Of a DNA stretch of 64,000 nucleotides, positions 26,944-35,169 are shown piece after piece (position 1 is the stretch's first letter; every line of letters starts with the position of its first letter). The notes beneath the pieces are model-generated. The model saw nothing but the letters and a program-made list of their open reading frames with translations, ran no database searches and had not been told where the DNA came from. The DNA is from Sphingomicrobium sediminis (GTDB lineage: Bacteria > Pseudomonadota > Alphaproteobacteria > Sphingomonadales > Sphingomonadaceae), in contig NZ_JAMSHT010000001.1 in NCBI RefSeq assembly GCF_023805295.1, positions 992,001 through 1,056,000 on the forward strand, in the 5' to 3' direction. The translations under genes and the position numbers were made by a program.

Positions 26944-27869
26944 TCAAATATGCGCTGATCTTCGCCATTATCGTTGGCGGCATTCTTCTGTGGCGCGCGA
27001 TCCGGCCCGGCGCTTCCAGCACCGATCTGTCGCGCCTGCCGGGCATGGAAGAATTCAAAAAGAAGTGGGAGAACGACAATCCCGAAGGCCCCGCTTTGTC
27101 CGAGGAAGACATCAACGAGTGGAAGGCGGCGCTTGACGGTCTTGCGCTCCCCGCCGCCATCCTGACCCCCGACCCCTCGCTTCCGGTCGAAGCCGGCGGC
27201 AATCGCTTGGGCGGTCCCGCTTATCTACCGGCAGGTGAAGCCTGGCCCAAGGCTGCCAACGGCTTGCCCGCCATCTTCCTGGCACAGATCGATTTCACCC
27301 AATTGCCCGACCTGCCGGACTTTCCGCGTCGCGGAATCCTGCAATTGTTCGTCGCCTCCGATGACCTGTCGGGCATGAATATCGACGACCCCACTGCGCC
27401 CGACATCATCGCGCTCTACCATCGCGGCGGGCTCGAGGACGCAGTCCAGCAAGGACCCTATATTGAGCCTGAGGGCGAAGGCACCTCACCACTCATGGAC
27501 AAGGCCGTGACCGAAGGCGTTGCGCTGACGCCGACATTGGCCATGCTAGGCGTGTCCTCGTCCAGTTGGCAGGGCGATGAAGCGTTGGACGGGCTTGGCC
27601 GCCGCGAGGGCTTCAATAAGCTGGAGGACCATCTCTACGACGAGAAACGTGGGCTTCCGGCGGCGCATCATGTCGGTGGGCATCCCGAATTCGTGCAGAG
27701 CGATTTGCGCTTCGACGGCAATAAGGATTTCGACCGCGTCCTGCTGCGCCTCACGTCGGACAAATACCTCCAGTGGGGCGATGTCGGCGAGGCCAATTTC
27801 CTGATCCGCCGCGACGACCTGGTGGCGCGCCAGTTCGACCGCCTGCTCTTCACCTGGGACTGTTCGTAG
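26940..27869 (+). CDS. DUF1963 (YwqG-like) protein with N-terminal membrane anchor
   Basis: A 309-aa protein with an N-terminal hydrophobic helix (YALIFAIIVGGILLWRAI, residues 4-21) and a DUF1963 domain: GGNRLGGPAYLPAGEAWP, FLAQIDFTQLPDLPDFP, ILQLFVASDD, and HHVGGHPEFVQSD near the C-terminus. DUF1963 proteins have no assigned function. The anchor suggests attachment to the inner membrane. It overlaps dapB by four bases and precedes nth by 10 bp, so it is probably co-transcribed. Confidence 0.85.
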   Translation: MIKYALIFAIIVGGILLWRAIRPGASSTDLSRLPGMEEFKKKWENDNPEGPALSEEDINEWKAALDGLALPAAILTPDPSLPVEAGGNRLGGPAYLPAGEAWPKAANGLPAIFLAQIDFTQLPDLPDFPRRGILQLFVASDDLSGMNIDDPTAPDIIALYHRGGLEDAVQQGPYIEPEGEGTSPLMDKAVTEGVALTPTLAMLGVSSSSWQGDEALDGLGRREGFNKLEDHLYDEKRGLPAAHHVGGHPEFVQSDLRFDGNKDFDRVLLRLTSDKYLQWGDVGEANFLIRRDDLVARQFDRLLFTWDCS

Positions 27870-27879
27870 GACGCGCCCC

Positions 27880-28527
27880 GTGAAGAAGGACAACATTTTC
27901 GAATTCTACCGCCGGCTAGCCGAGGATAATCCAGAGCCCGAGACAGAGCTGGAATTCGGCAACCCCTATCAGCTGGTTGTTGCGGTCGCCTTGTCGGCGC
28001 AAGCCACCGATGTCGGCGTCAACAAGGCGACGCGCGCTTTGTTCGAGAAAGTGAAGACGCCGCAGCAGATGCTCGATCTCGGCGAAGATGCGCTCAAGGA
28101 GCACATCAAGACGATCGGCCTGTTCAACACCAAGGCCAAGAATGTGATTCTGGCCGCGCGGATCCTGGTCGACGAGTTTGATGGCGAAGTGCCTGAGGAC
28201 CGCGCTAGCCTCGAAAAGCTGCCGGGTGTCGGCCGCAAGACCGCCAATGTCGTCCTGAATTGCGCCTTCGGGCATGAGACTTTCGCGGTCGACACGCACA
28301 TCTTCCGGGTCGGCAATCGCACCGGTTTGGCGCCCGGCAAAACGCCGCTCGCGGTCGAGAAGAAGCTCGACAAGCAGACACCCCAGCCCTTCCGCGTCGG
28401 CGCGCACCATTGGTTGATCCTGCACGGCCGATACGTCTGCAAGGCACGCAAACCCGAATGCTGGCGCTGTACCGTCGCGGACCTGTGTCGCTTCAAGAAG
28501 AAGACGCCGGACCCCGCCGCCACTTGA
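27880..28527 (+). CDS. nth: Endonuclease III
   Basis: DNA glycosylase/AP lyase for oxidised pyrimidines. The 215-aa protein has the helix-hairpin-helix LPGVGRKTANVVLN with the catalytic Lys, the catalytic Asp in AVDTHIFRVGNR, and a [4Fe-4S] cluster motif C-x6-C-x2-C-x5-C near the C-terminus (CKARKPECWRCTVADLC). Start is GTG. It ends the thioesterase-dapB-DUF1963-nth unit. Confidence 0.97.
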   Translation: MKKDNIFEFYRRLAEDNPEPETELEFGNPYQLVVAVALSAQATDVGVNKATRALFEKVKTPQQMLDLGEDALKEHIKTIGLFNTKAKNVILAARILVDEFDGEVPEDRASLEKLPGVGRKTANVVLNCAFGHETFAVDTHIFRVGNRTGLAPGKTPLAVEKKLDKQTPQPFRVGAHHWLILHGRYVCKARKPECWRCTVADLCRFKKKTPDPAAT

Positions 28528-28554
28528 GCGCATCTCCGCGTGCACCGCGACCAA

Positions 28555-28570
28555 ACTGAAATATTTCAGT
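28555..28570. other. 16-bp perfect palindrome with nearby TATAAT
   Basis: ACTGAAATATTTCAGT is a perfect palindrome in an AT-rich 180-bp gap after nth. A consensus -10 hexamer TATAAT follows at 28575-28580. No good -35 is seen 17 bp upstream of it, and the next gene starts only at 28712. It may be an operator for a regulator. Confidence 0.45.
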
Positions 28571-28655
28571 AAAATATAATACGACAAAAATTGCGGAAAA
28601 CTCTAATTCGCTGTCCAGCGAATGTTACAGTTTGACGAAAAAGCGCCCGTCTTTG

Positions 28656-28684
28656 TTGTCAATTTGCAAACTCTCTGTCATAGT
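28656..28684 (+). promoter_or_regulatory. Candidate sigma-70 promoter of the secreted TPR-like gene
   Basis: TTGTCA (28656-28661) and CATAGT (28679-28684) are separated by 17 bp, giving 5/6 and 4/6 matches to the -35 and -10 consensus. Transcription would begin about 20 nt before the ATG at 28712, which has GGAGAG at 28701-28706. Assigned by eye. Confidence 0.35.
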
Positions 28685-28711
28685 TCAGTCATGAAGTAGA
28701 GGAGAGTTGTG

Positions 28712-29074
28712 ATGAAGAAGCTCTTGGCTGCGGCCTTTGCTGCAACGCTGACCGCCACCCCCGCCCTCGCGCAGGATGCCGGCGGCTACGGAAATACTGC
28801 GCACAAGGAAATGCTCGCGGGCGATTATGAGGAAGCCGAACGCGAACTGCGTAGCGCGGCACTCACCGACGTCGGTGCCCGGATCAACCTGGCGCAGATT
28901 TTCGCCAAGACCGATCGCGAAGCCGAAGCCCTCATCCTGCTCCGCTCGGTACTCGAGAATGACGACATTCTTCTCGAGACAGTCGATGGTGAGCTCATCA
29001 GCAGCCATGACGTCGCCGATGTCCTGATGGCCCGCATGGGCGCAGGCTCGATGATGGCCAGCGCCGAGCGCTAG
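28712..29074 (+). CDS. Secreted TPR-like protein
   Basis: A 120-aa exported protein. Residues 1-22 are a Sec signal (MKKLLAAAFAATLTATPALA, cleavage after ALA). The mature part begins QDAGGYGNTAHKEMLAGDYEEAERELRSA and continues INLAQIFAKTDREAEALILLRSVLEND, which resembles two tetratricopeptide-like helical hairpins. Similar short TPR-like exported proteins are frequent in sphingomonads; function unknown. ATG 28712 has a good GGAGAG site 5 nt upstream. The 3' end overlaps alr convergently. Confidence 0.8.
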   Translation: MKKLLAAAFAATLTATPALAQDAGGYGNTAHKEMLAGDYEEAERELRSAALTDVGARINLAQIFAKTDREAEALILLRSVLENDDILLETVDGELISSHDVADVLMARMGAGSMMASAER

Positions 29075-30111
29075 TCCTTCCAGACCCGCTCGAACCGGTC
29101 GCCTAGGCCGGTGAGCGCTTCATATTGCGAAATGCCGGCCTCGCGCGCGATGGAGCAGACGTCATAATCGACGCGCATCCAGTCGCCCTCGCGAAGGTCG
29201 GTATTTGCATGGGTGACGTCCACCGCGACCAAATCCATCGACACCCGCCCGAGCAAGGGAAGCTTGCGCCCGGCGATCCGAGCATGGCCTTTCCCGCTCA
29301 TGTTGCGCGGGAACCCGTCGGCATAGCCAAGGTTGAGGATCGCCACCGGCGTGTCGCGATCCGCCGTGAAGGTCGCGTTATATCCGATCGCGTCGCCTGC
29401 CTTTAGAAGGCGCAGCTGCAGGACCTGCGCCTGCACCTCGACGACAGGTTCGATCATGCCCGCCATGGCGGCAACCGGAATGCCGCCATAGAGCGCAATG
29501 CCCGGCCGCACGAGATCGAAGGCATAGTCCTCGCCAAGGCAGATGGCGGCACTGTTGGCGAGGCTGTAGCGCCGCGCGGCAACCTGCGCCTTGGCCTCGC
29601 GAAAGCGCGACAGCTGCTGGGCATTGAGCGGATGTTCTGGCTCGTCGGCGCACGCCATGTGGCTGTGCAGAGTATCGATCCGAAGGCCGTCCAGCTCGCC
29701 CAGTTCGTCCATGCCGACGCCCAACCGGTTCATGCCGGTTTCGACCATGACGTCGCATGGCCGATCGGGCGCAATGGCGCGCCAGCGCTGCACCTGCATC
29801 ACGCTGTTGAGGACCGGGCGCGCCGGGCTGGAGGCAGCGGCGGCCCCGTCATCGGGACCCACACCATGGAACACGCCGAGCCGCGCGCCCTCGGGCAACG
29901 CGCCCAGCTGTTCTGCCTCGTTCCAAGTGGCGACGAAAAAATCGCGCGCGCCCTCGTCGAAAAGGGTTTCCATCACGGGCCGCGCGCCCAAGCCATAGCC
30001 ATCGGCCTTGATCGCGGCGCCCGTCTCGACGCCCGCAGCATCACGAAGCGCGCGCCAATTGTGGCGAAGCGCTTCGGCGTGGACGATCAGTTTCAATGGG
30101 CGATGGGCCAT
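29071..30111 (-). CDS. alr: Alanine racemase
   Basis: PLP enzyme making D-alanine for peptidoglycan. The 346-aa protein has the cofactor-binding Lys35 in AAIKADGYGLGARPV, the catalytic Tyr region IGYNATFTADRDTPVA, and SMDLVAVDVT near the C-terminus. It is slightly short (usual about 360 aa) but all key regions are present. Nine bases separate it from the downstream GFA-like gene on its upstream side (30121), both on the minus strand; convergent overlap with the TPR-like gene. Confidence 0.95.
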   Translation of the reverse strand: MAHRPLKLIVHAEALRHNWRALRDAAGVETGAAIKADGYGLGARPVMETLFDEGARDFFVATWNEAEQLGALPEGARLGVFHGVGPDDGAAAASSPARPVLNSVMQVQRWRAIAPDRPCDVMVETGMNRLGVGMDELGELDGLRIDTLHSHMACADEPEHPLNAQQLSRFREAKAQVAARRYSLANSAAICLGEDYAFDLVRPGIALYGGIPVAAMAGMIEPVVEVQAQVLQLRLLKAGDAIGYNATFTADRDTPVAILNLGYADGFPRNMSGKGHARIAGRKLPLLGRVSMDLVAVDVTHANTDLREGDWMRVDYDVCSIAREAGISQYEALTGLGDRFERVWKD

Positions 30112-30120
30112 GGCCGATGC

Positions 30121-30501
30121 CTAGCCGTCCCCCTCGCCTGCGTCCATCGCCGCCCTGTTTTTCTCCCAATTCCGGCCATCGAATTCGACAACGTCCAGGC
30201 GAATCTCGGTGTCGAGACACTTGGCATGGACACTCCAGGCTTCGGGGTGGCTGCGCGGCTGGTAGAAGCTCTTGGTGCCGCAATGACGGCAGAAGAGATG
30301 CTCCGCCGCCCGTGTGCCGAAACGGTAGGATTGCAATGCTTCCCGCCCCTCAAGGAGCGTGAATTGCTCGTGCGGCACGAAGATATGCAGATAACCAGTG
30401 GTGCTGCAGATCGAACAATTGCAATGCCAGGCCTCGACCGGCTCGTCCGGCAATTCGACCTCGAAGCGCACCGCGCCGCAATGGCAGCCACCCGTCGCCA
30501 T
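30121..30501 (-). CDS. GFA (Mss4-like) zinc-binding protein
   Basis: A 126-aa protein of the glutathione-dependent formaldehyde-activating-like (GFA/CENP-V) family. Cysteine pairs CHC (6-8), CNCSIC and CRHCGTKSF are the zinc ligands, followed by a C-terminal stretch. Such proteins rarely have a proven activity. Its start overlaps the stop of the hydrolase-OsmC gene (TGATG) and it is followed by alr. Confidence 0.9.
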   Translation of the reverse strand: MATGGCHCGAVRFEVELPDEPVEAWHCNCSICSTTGYLHIFVPHEQFTLLEGREALQSYRFGTRAAEHLFCRHCGTKSFYQPRSHPEAWSVHAKCLDTEIRLDVVEFDGRNWEKNRAAMDAGEGDG

Positions 30502-31718
30502 CAGTCTTCCGCCGTGGTGTGGATGTGCAATTCGCCCTCAAGCGTGCGGTGTACCGGGCATTTGTCGGCAATCTCGATCAGCTTCTTGCGCTGCGCCTCG
30601 TCGAAGTCGCCCGACAAGCGGATGTGCCGGTCGATGACTTGGATCATCTTGTCTCCGCCCTCGACGTCGGATTTCTGGTCCTCGCCATGATCGCGGCTAT
30701 GTTCGAGTTCGACCGCGACATGGTCGAGCGGGATCTTCTTGTAGTCCGCATACATCTTGATGGTCATCGACGTGCAGGTGCCCAGCGCACCGAGCAGCAG
30801 GTCGTATGGCGTAGGCCCGTCATCCAGCCCGCCATAACTCACCGGCTCGTCGGCGATGAACCGGTGCGTCGGCGTCGTCACCCATTGCGCGAACTTGCCG
30901 CCCGCCGTCTCGACCCGGATCGTGCCGTCCAGTGGCCGCTGGACATGATCCTCATCCATTTCCGGCGCATATTTGTCGGCCCAGGCCGAGATGATGTCGG
31001 CGGCATAGCGCGCCTGCTTGGGATCCATCAGCAAATGGTCGGCACCGTCCAGCGCGACAAAGCTCTTGGGATGCATGGCCGCTTCGAAAATCTTGCGCGC
31101 ATGGTCGATCGCGACCAGTTCATCGGTCGGCGCGTGCATGACGAGGAGCGGCTTGGCGAGCGCCTTCAACCGGTCTTCTTGCAACTGACCCCGTGTCCGC
31201 TCGACAAATTCCTTTTTTACGAAGAAATCGCGGCCGGCGATCTTCACCGTCGCCTCGCCCGCCATCTCGATCTCCTCGATCCCGTCGCCGAGATTGTGGA
31301 GCACATGGTCGGTGTCCGACGGCGCCCCGATGGTCGCAATGGCCTTCACGCTCGGGACTTCATTTGCAGCAGCAATGACGGCCGCACCGCCAAGGCTATG
31401 CCCGATCAGCAATTCGGGCGGGTAGCCTTTGTCCGCAAGCGCGTCGGCCGCAGCACAGAGATCGTCGACCTGCGTAGCGAAGCTCGCGAAATCGCCCTCC
31501 GAGCCGCCAAGTCCGGCAAAATCGAAGCGCAGCACCCCGATACCTTTCTCGGCCAGCGCGCGGGCGATCGTCGTCGCGGCGCGGCTATCCTTTCCGCATG
31601 TAAAGCAATGCGCGAATATGGCGCAGGCGCGCGGCGAACCGTAACGCGGCAGTTCAAGCCGCCCGTCGAGCTTGTGCCCGTTTGCGCCTTCGAACGAAAA
31701 TCTCTCGGTTCTGTGCAT
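30501..31718 (-). CDS. Alpha/beta-hydrolase fused to OsmC domain
   Basis: A 405-aa bifunctional protein. The N-terminal half (about 1-255) is an alpha/beta hydrolase with nucleophile GHSLGGA and a His near LDGADHLLMD. The C-terminal half (about 265-405) is OsmC/Ohr-like with the redox cysteines in GTCTSMTIKMYA and KCPVHRTLEG, giving peroxidase activity against organic hydroperoxides in relatives. The fusion is recurrent in proteobacteria. Start 31718 (MHRTERFSFE) has AGGGG upstream; longer forms start at 31730 or 31775. Confidence 0.9.
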   Translation of the reverse strand: MHRTERFSFEGANGHKLDGRLELPRYGSPRACAIFAHCFTCGKDSRAATTIARALAEKGIGVLRFDFAGLGGSEGDFASFATQVDDLCAAADALADKGYPPELLIGHSLGGAAVIAAANEVPSVKAIATIGAPSDTDHVLHNLGDGIEEIEMAGEATVKIAGRDFFVKKEFVERTRGQLQEDRLKALAKPLLVMHAPTDELVAIDHARKIFEAAMHPKSFVALDGADHLLMDPKQARYAADIISAWADKYAPEMDEDHVQRPLDGTIRVETAGGKFAQWVTTPTHRFIADEPVSYGGLDDGPTPYDLLLGALGTCTSMTIKMYADYKKIPLDHVAVELEHSRDHGEDQKSDVEGGDKMIQVIDRHIRLSGDFDEAQRKKLIEIADKCPVHRTLEGELHIHTTAED

Positions 31719-31795
31719 CGGGCCCCTCATGTCGTGCTGATCCGGTTTCGAGATAGCATACGCATGAAGCCGCATGATCGTTACCCGTTAGCGAC

Positions 31796-31830
31796 AAAAA
31801 GGCCGCCCCTTGCCAGTGGCAGGGACGGCC
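31796..31830 (-). terminator. Intrinsic terminator of the UrcA gene
   Basis: Stem arms GGCCGCCCCTTGCC and GGCAGGGACGGCC (31801-31814 and 31818-31830, one mismatch and one bulge) with a 3-nt loop. Read on the minus strand the hairpin ends in five U residues (31800-31796). It lies 22 bp after the UrcA stop codon. Confidence 0.75.
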
Positions 31831-31852
31831 TTCGTGATGGCGTCAAGTGCGA

Positions 31853-32299
31853 TCAGTTGCGCGGCGCGCGATAGCGAACCTTCTTGTCACCGACCTTGCC
31901 TTTGACGACGCCGTCTTCATCGACCGAGAGGCGGAACCGGACGCCGTCCTCGCGCTCGCCTTCATAGACCGTGTCGCCATTGTCGGCGGTCGAGGTCGCA
32001 TAAGCATAGCTGCGGCCCTCATGTTCGAAATTGGCCATGGCAACGTCCATCACCTTGGTCACGACACCGCTGCGGCATTCCTTGACGTCTTTTCCGCTGC
32101 CGAGCACCACCGCGCTACGGCTGCCGCACGCATTGCGCGCCGCCTTCTTGGCCCGGTCTTCAAGCGCTTCGCGCCCTTCGACGCTGGCAAGGTCGAGCCC
32201 TTCGGTAGAAACGGTCACCTGGACCGGTTCGGCCATGGCCGGCGTCGCGGCGAGGCTGGCGGCGGTAAGTGCAGTCATCATCATTTTCATCTTCAACAT
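31853..32299 (-). CDS. UrcA family protein with 58-residue C-terminal module
   Basis: A 148-aa exported protein. Signal peptide about residues 1-23 (ending ATPAMA), then an UrcA-like region VQVTVSTEGLDLASVEGREALEDR..ARNACGSRSA with two cysteines (one before the GSRSA stretch, one in VKECRSG) that are typical of UrcA proteins. The last 58 residues (FEHEGRSYAYATST to RAPRN) are extra and match the small protein at 24786-25016 without gaps. AAGGGGA lies 8 nt before the ATG. It is divergent from the LysR gene. Confidence 0.8.
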   Translation of the reverse strand: MLKMKMMMTALTAASLAATPAMAEPVQVTVSTEGLDLASVEGREALEDRAKKAARNACGSRSAVVLGSGKDVKECRSGVVTKVMDVAMANFEHEGRSYAYATSTADNGDTVYEGEREDGVRFRLSVDEDGVVKGKVGDKKVRYRAPRN

Positions 32300-32445
32300 T
32301 GTGCTTCCCCTTGGAATTGAATCGATCGGTCTGTTCCGATGGGGACTCCATTTACGCGGCAGATTGGGGCTGCGGGAGCAACAAGGTTGCGTTCCTGTTC
32401 TGCATTATTGCAGAATGGGATCGAACGGGGCCTTGGGAGGCAGCC

Positions 32446-33339
32446 ATGTATGACTGGAACGACCTTCGCTATTTCTTGGCGGTCGCCGAGGAGGGCAGCA
32501 CGCTCAAGGCGGCAGACAGGATGGGGGCGAACCAGACTACGGTAGCGCGCCGCATCGCAGCGCTGGAGGAGGCGCTCGGTCACAGCCTCTTCGAACGCCG
32601 CCGTGCGGGGTATCGCCTGACCGAGACCGGCGCGCGGTTCGTCGAGCTGGCCAAACCCGTGCGCGAGGCTGCCGAGGCGCTGGCCGCCGACGCCGATGCC
32701 AGCAGTCGCAACCTGTCGGGTACGGTCCGGCTATCGACGAACGAGCTCTATTCCGAGGCCATGCTCACGCCGCTCATCATCGCATTCAAGAAGCAATTCC
32801 CGGATATCCGGATCGAACTCGATCACAGCCACGAGGCGCGCGACCTCGCCAAGGGTGAGGCCGATATCGGGCTACGCGTGGCGGAAAGGATCAAGGGCGA
32901 TGCACTGGTTACCCGACGGATCGGGCAGGACCGTTGGACCTTCTATTGCAGCAAGGCCTATGCCGAAGAACATGGCAAACCCACCAGCTTCCGGCACATT
33001 CCCAAGCATCCGATCGTCGGTGGCGGCGGGCCGGGCATCTGGGACATTTATGGCCGCTGGCTCGAAATCTACGCGCCGAACGTCGAACCGGTGATGATGT
33101 ATGACAGTTCTACCGGGTTACTCGCCGCAGTCCGCTCCGGCGCAGGCATCGCGGCAATGCCGACCATCGCTGTGGGCGACGACCCGCAATTGGTCCAATG
33201 CTTCGCCTCGGGCCCCGTGCGGCGCCATGTCTACCTCGTCACCCACGAGCGCGTACGCAGCGCACCGCATGTGCGGGCGGTCATGGACTTTCTCGGGGAG
33301 AAACTGGTCGAACGCGCCACCCGCATGGGGCTGCGCTAG
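32446..33339 (+). CDS. LysR family transcriptional regulator
   Basis: A 297-aa LTTR. The N-terminal winged helix is MYDWNDLRYFLAVAEEGSTLKAADRMGANQTTVARRIAALEEALGH split over residues 1-46, followed by the linker helix and a PBP2-type effector domain (GTVRLSTNELYSEAMLTPLII...). The recognition helix NQTTVARRI resembles the group that often regulates a divergent gene, here the UrcA protein, with 146 bp between starts. The inducer is unknown. Start has GGGAGG 6 nt upstream. It ends 6 bp from glmS, convergently. Confidence 0.93.
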   Translation: MYDWNDLRYFLAVAEEGSTLKAADRMGANQTTVARRIAALEEALGHSLFERRRAGYRLTETGARFVELAKPVREAAEALAADADASSRNLSGTVRLSTNELYSEAMLTPLIIAFKKQFPDIRIELDHSHEARDLAKGEADIGLRVAERIKGDALVTRRIGQDRWTFYCSKAYAEEHGKPTSFRHIPKHPIVGGGGPGIWDIYGRWLEIYAPNVEPVMMYDSSTGLLAAVRSGAGIAAMPTIAVGDDPQLVQCFASGPVRRHVYLVTHERVRSAPHVRAVMDFLGEKLVERATRMGLR

Positions 33340-33345
33340 CGGGCG

Positions 33346-35169
33346 CTATTCGACCGTTACCGACTTGGCGAGATTTCGCGGCTGGTCGACATCGGTGCCC
33401 TTGGCGACAGCGACATGATAGGCGAGCAGTTGCACCGGCACCGCATAGACGATGGGCTGGATCAGCGGATGCGCCTTGGGCATCTCGATCGTGGCGATCG
33501 CATCGTCGCCCGCCTCGTCGATCCCCTCGCTGTCCGAGATGAGGATGATCTTGCCGCCGCGCGCGGCTACTTCCTGCATGTTGGACACGGTCTTGTCGAA
33601 ATAGGGACCTGACGGCGCGAGGCAGATGACCGGCACCTGGTCGTCGATGAGCGCGATCGGACCATGCTTCATCTCGCCGGCAGCATAACCTTCGGCGTGG
33701 ATGTAGCTGATTTCCTTCAATTTCAGCGCCCCTTCGAGCGCGAGCGGATAGTCCGGCCCCCGCCCCAGATAGAGGACATCGCGCGCCGGCGAGACGAGGT
33801 GCGCCATCGAGGCGATATCGTCGTCATGATCGAGCGCCTGCTGCATCGCCTCGGGCGCTTCCTGCAGATGCTCGACAATCTCGGCTTCTTCCTCAGCCGA
33901 CAACATGCCCTTGGCCCGCGCCAGCCGCGCTGCAAAGGCCGCGAGCACCGCCAGCTGGCAGGTAAAGGCCTTCGTCGACGCGACGCCGATTTCGGGACCC
34001 GCATGGGTCGGCAGCAGGAGGTCCGCCTCGCGCGCCATGGTGCTTGTCGGCACGTTGATCACCGCGGCGATGACCTGCCCGCATTCCTTGGCGTGACGGA
34101 GTGCCGCCAGCGTGTCCGCCGTCTCACCCGATTGCGAAATGAAGAGCGAGAGTTCGCCCTGCACGAGTATGGGGTCGCGGTAGCGGAATTCGCTCGCCAC
34201 ATCGATGTCGACGGGCACGCGCGCAAAGCGCTCAATCCAATATTTGGCGACCATCCCGGCATAGAAGCTGGTGCCGCAAGCAACGATCGTCACACGGTTG
34301 ATGGTCGACAGCTCGAGCCGGTTGTCGGGCAGCGAAATCTCGCCGTCATAAGGACGCAGATAGGATTGCAGCGTCTGCGCAAGCACGATCGGCTGCTCGA
34401 AGATTTCCTTCTGCATGTAGTGGCGGTAATTGCCCTTCTCGACCGCGCTGGCCGAGGCGCCGGACTCGACGATCTCGCGTTCGACAGGCTGATTGTCGGC
34501 ATCGTAGATCTGGACCGTCTCGCGCGTGAGGACTGCCCAATCGCCTTCGTCGAGATAGGCGATACGCTGCGTCCAGGGCGCCAGCGCGATGGCGTCCGAG
34601 CCCAGATAATTCTCGCCCTCGCCATAGCCGATGGTCAGCGGGCTGCCGCGGCGCGCACCGATGACGAGATCGTCATGATCGCGGAACAGGAAAGCCATGG
34701 CGAAGGCCCCGTGCAGGCGCGAGAGGATCGCGGCGACCGCATCCTTCGGGCTCGCCCCGCCTTCGAGTTCGCGCGAGACAAGATGCGCGACGACTTCGCT
34801 GTCCGTGTCCGACTGCATTTCGTGCCCGTCGGCGACCAGCTCTTCACGCAAGCTTTTGAAATTCTCGATGATGCCGTTGTGGATGATCGCCACATTACCC
34901 GCGATATGCGGGTGCGCGTTTTTCTCGACCGGCGCGCCATGGGTGGCCCAGCGGGTGTGCGCGATGCCGATCTCGCCCTGCATCGGCTGCTCTTCGAGAA
35001 GCTGTTCGAGATTGCCGAGCTTGCCCTCGGCGCGGCGACGCTGGAAATCCTCGTCCTTGAGCGTGCAGATGCCAGCGCTGTCATAACCGCGATATTCGAG
35101 CCGCTTCAGCCCGTCGAACAACCGATCGGCCACCGGCGACTTGCCGACAATCGCAACGATCCCGCACAT
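33346..35169 (-). CDS. glmS: Glucosamine--fructose-6-phosphate aminotransferase (isomerizing)
   Basis: Makes glucosamine-6-phosphate from fructose-6-phosphate and glutamine. The 607-aa protein begins MCGIVAIVG, whose Cys1 after Met removal is the glutaminase nucleophile, then has GIAHTRWATHG, two SIS isomerase domains (CGTSFYAGMVAKYW, FISQSGETADTLA) and the C-terminal ...QPRNLAKSVTVE. It lies directly after glmU (no gap), so both enzymes of UDP-GlcNAc supply are expressed together. No riboswitch is seen upstream because the gene is coupled to glmU. Confidence 0.98.
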   Translation of the reverse strand: MCGIVAIVGKSPVADRLFDGLKRLEYRGYDSAGICTLKDEDFQRRRAEGKLGNLEQLLEEQPMQGEIGIAHTRWATHGAPVEKNAHPHIAGNVAIIHNGIIENFKSLREELVADGHEMQSDTDSEVVAHLVSRELEGGASPKDAVAAILSRLHGAFAMAFLFRDHDDLVIGARRGSPLTIGYGEGENYLGSDAIALAPWTQRIAYLDEGDWAVLTRETVQIYDADNQPVEREIVESGASASAVEKGNYRHYMQKEIFEQPIVLAQTLQSYLRPYDGEISLPDNRLELSTINRVTIVACGTSFYAGMVAKYWIERFARVPVDIDVASEFRYRDPILVQGELSLFISQSGETADTLAALRHAKECGQVIAAVINVPTSTMAREADLLLPTHAGPEIGVASTKAFTCQLAVLAAFAARLARAKGMLSAEEEAEIVEHLQEAPEAMQQALDHDDDIASMAHLVSPARDVLYLGRGPDYPLALEGALKLKEISYIHAEGYAAGEMKHGPIALIDDQVPVICLAPSGPYFDKTVSNMQEVAARGGKIILISDSEGIDEAGDDAIATIEMPKAHPLIQPIVYAVPVQLLAYHVAVAKGTDVDQPRNLAKSVTVE

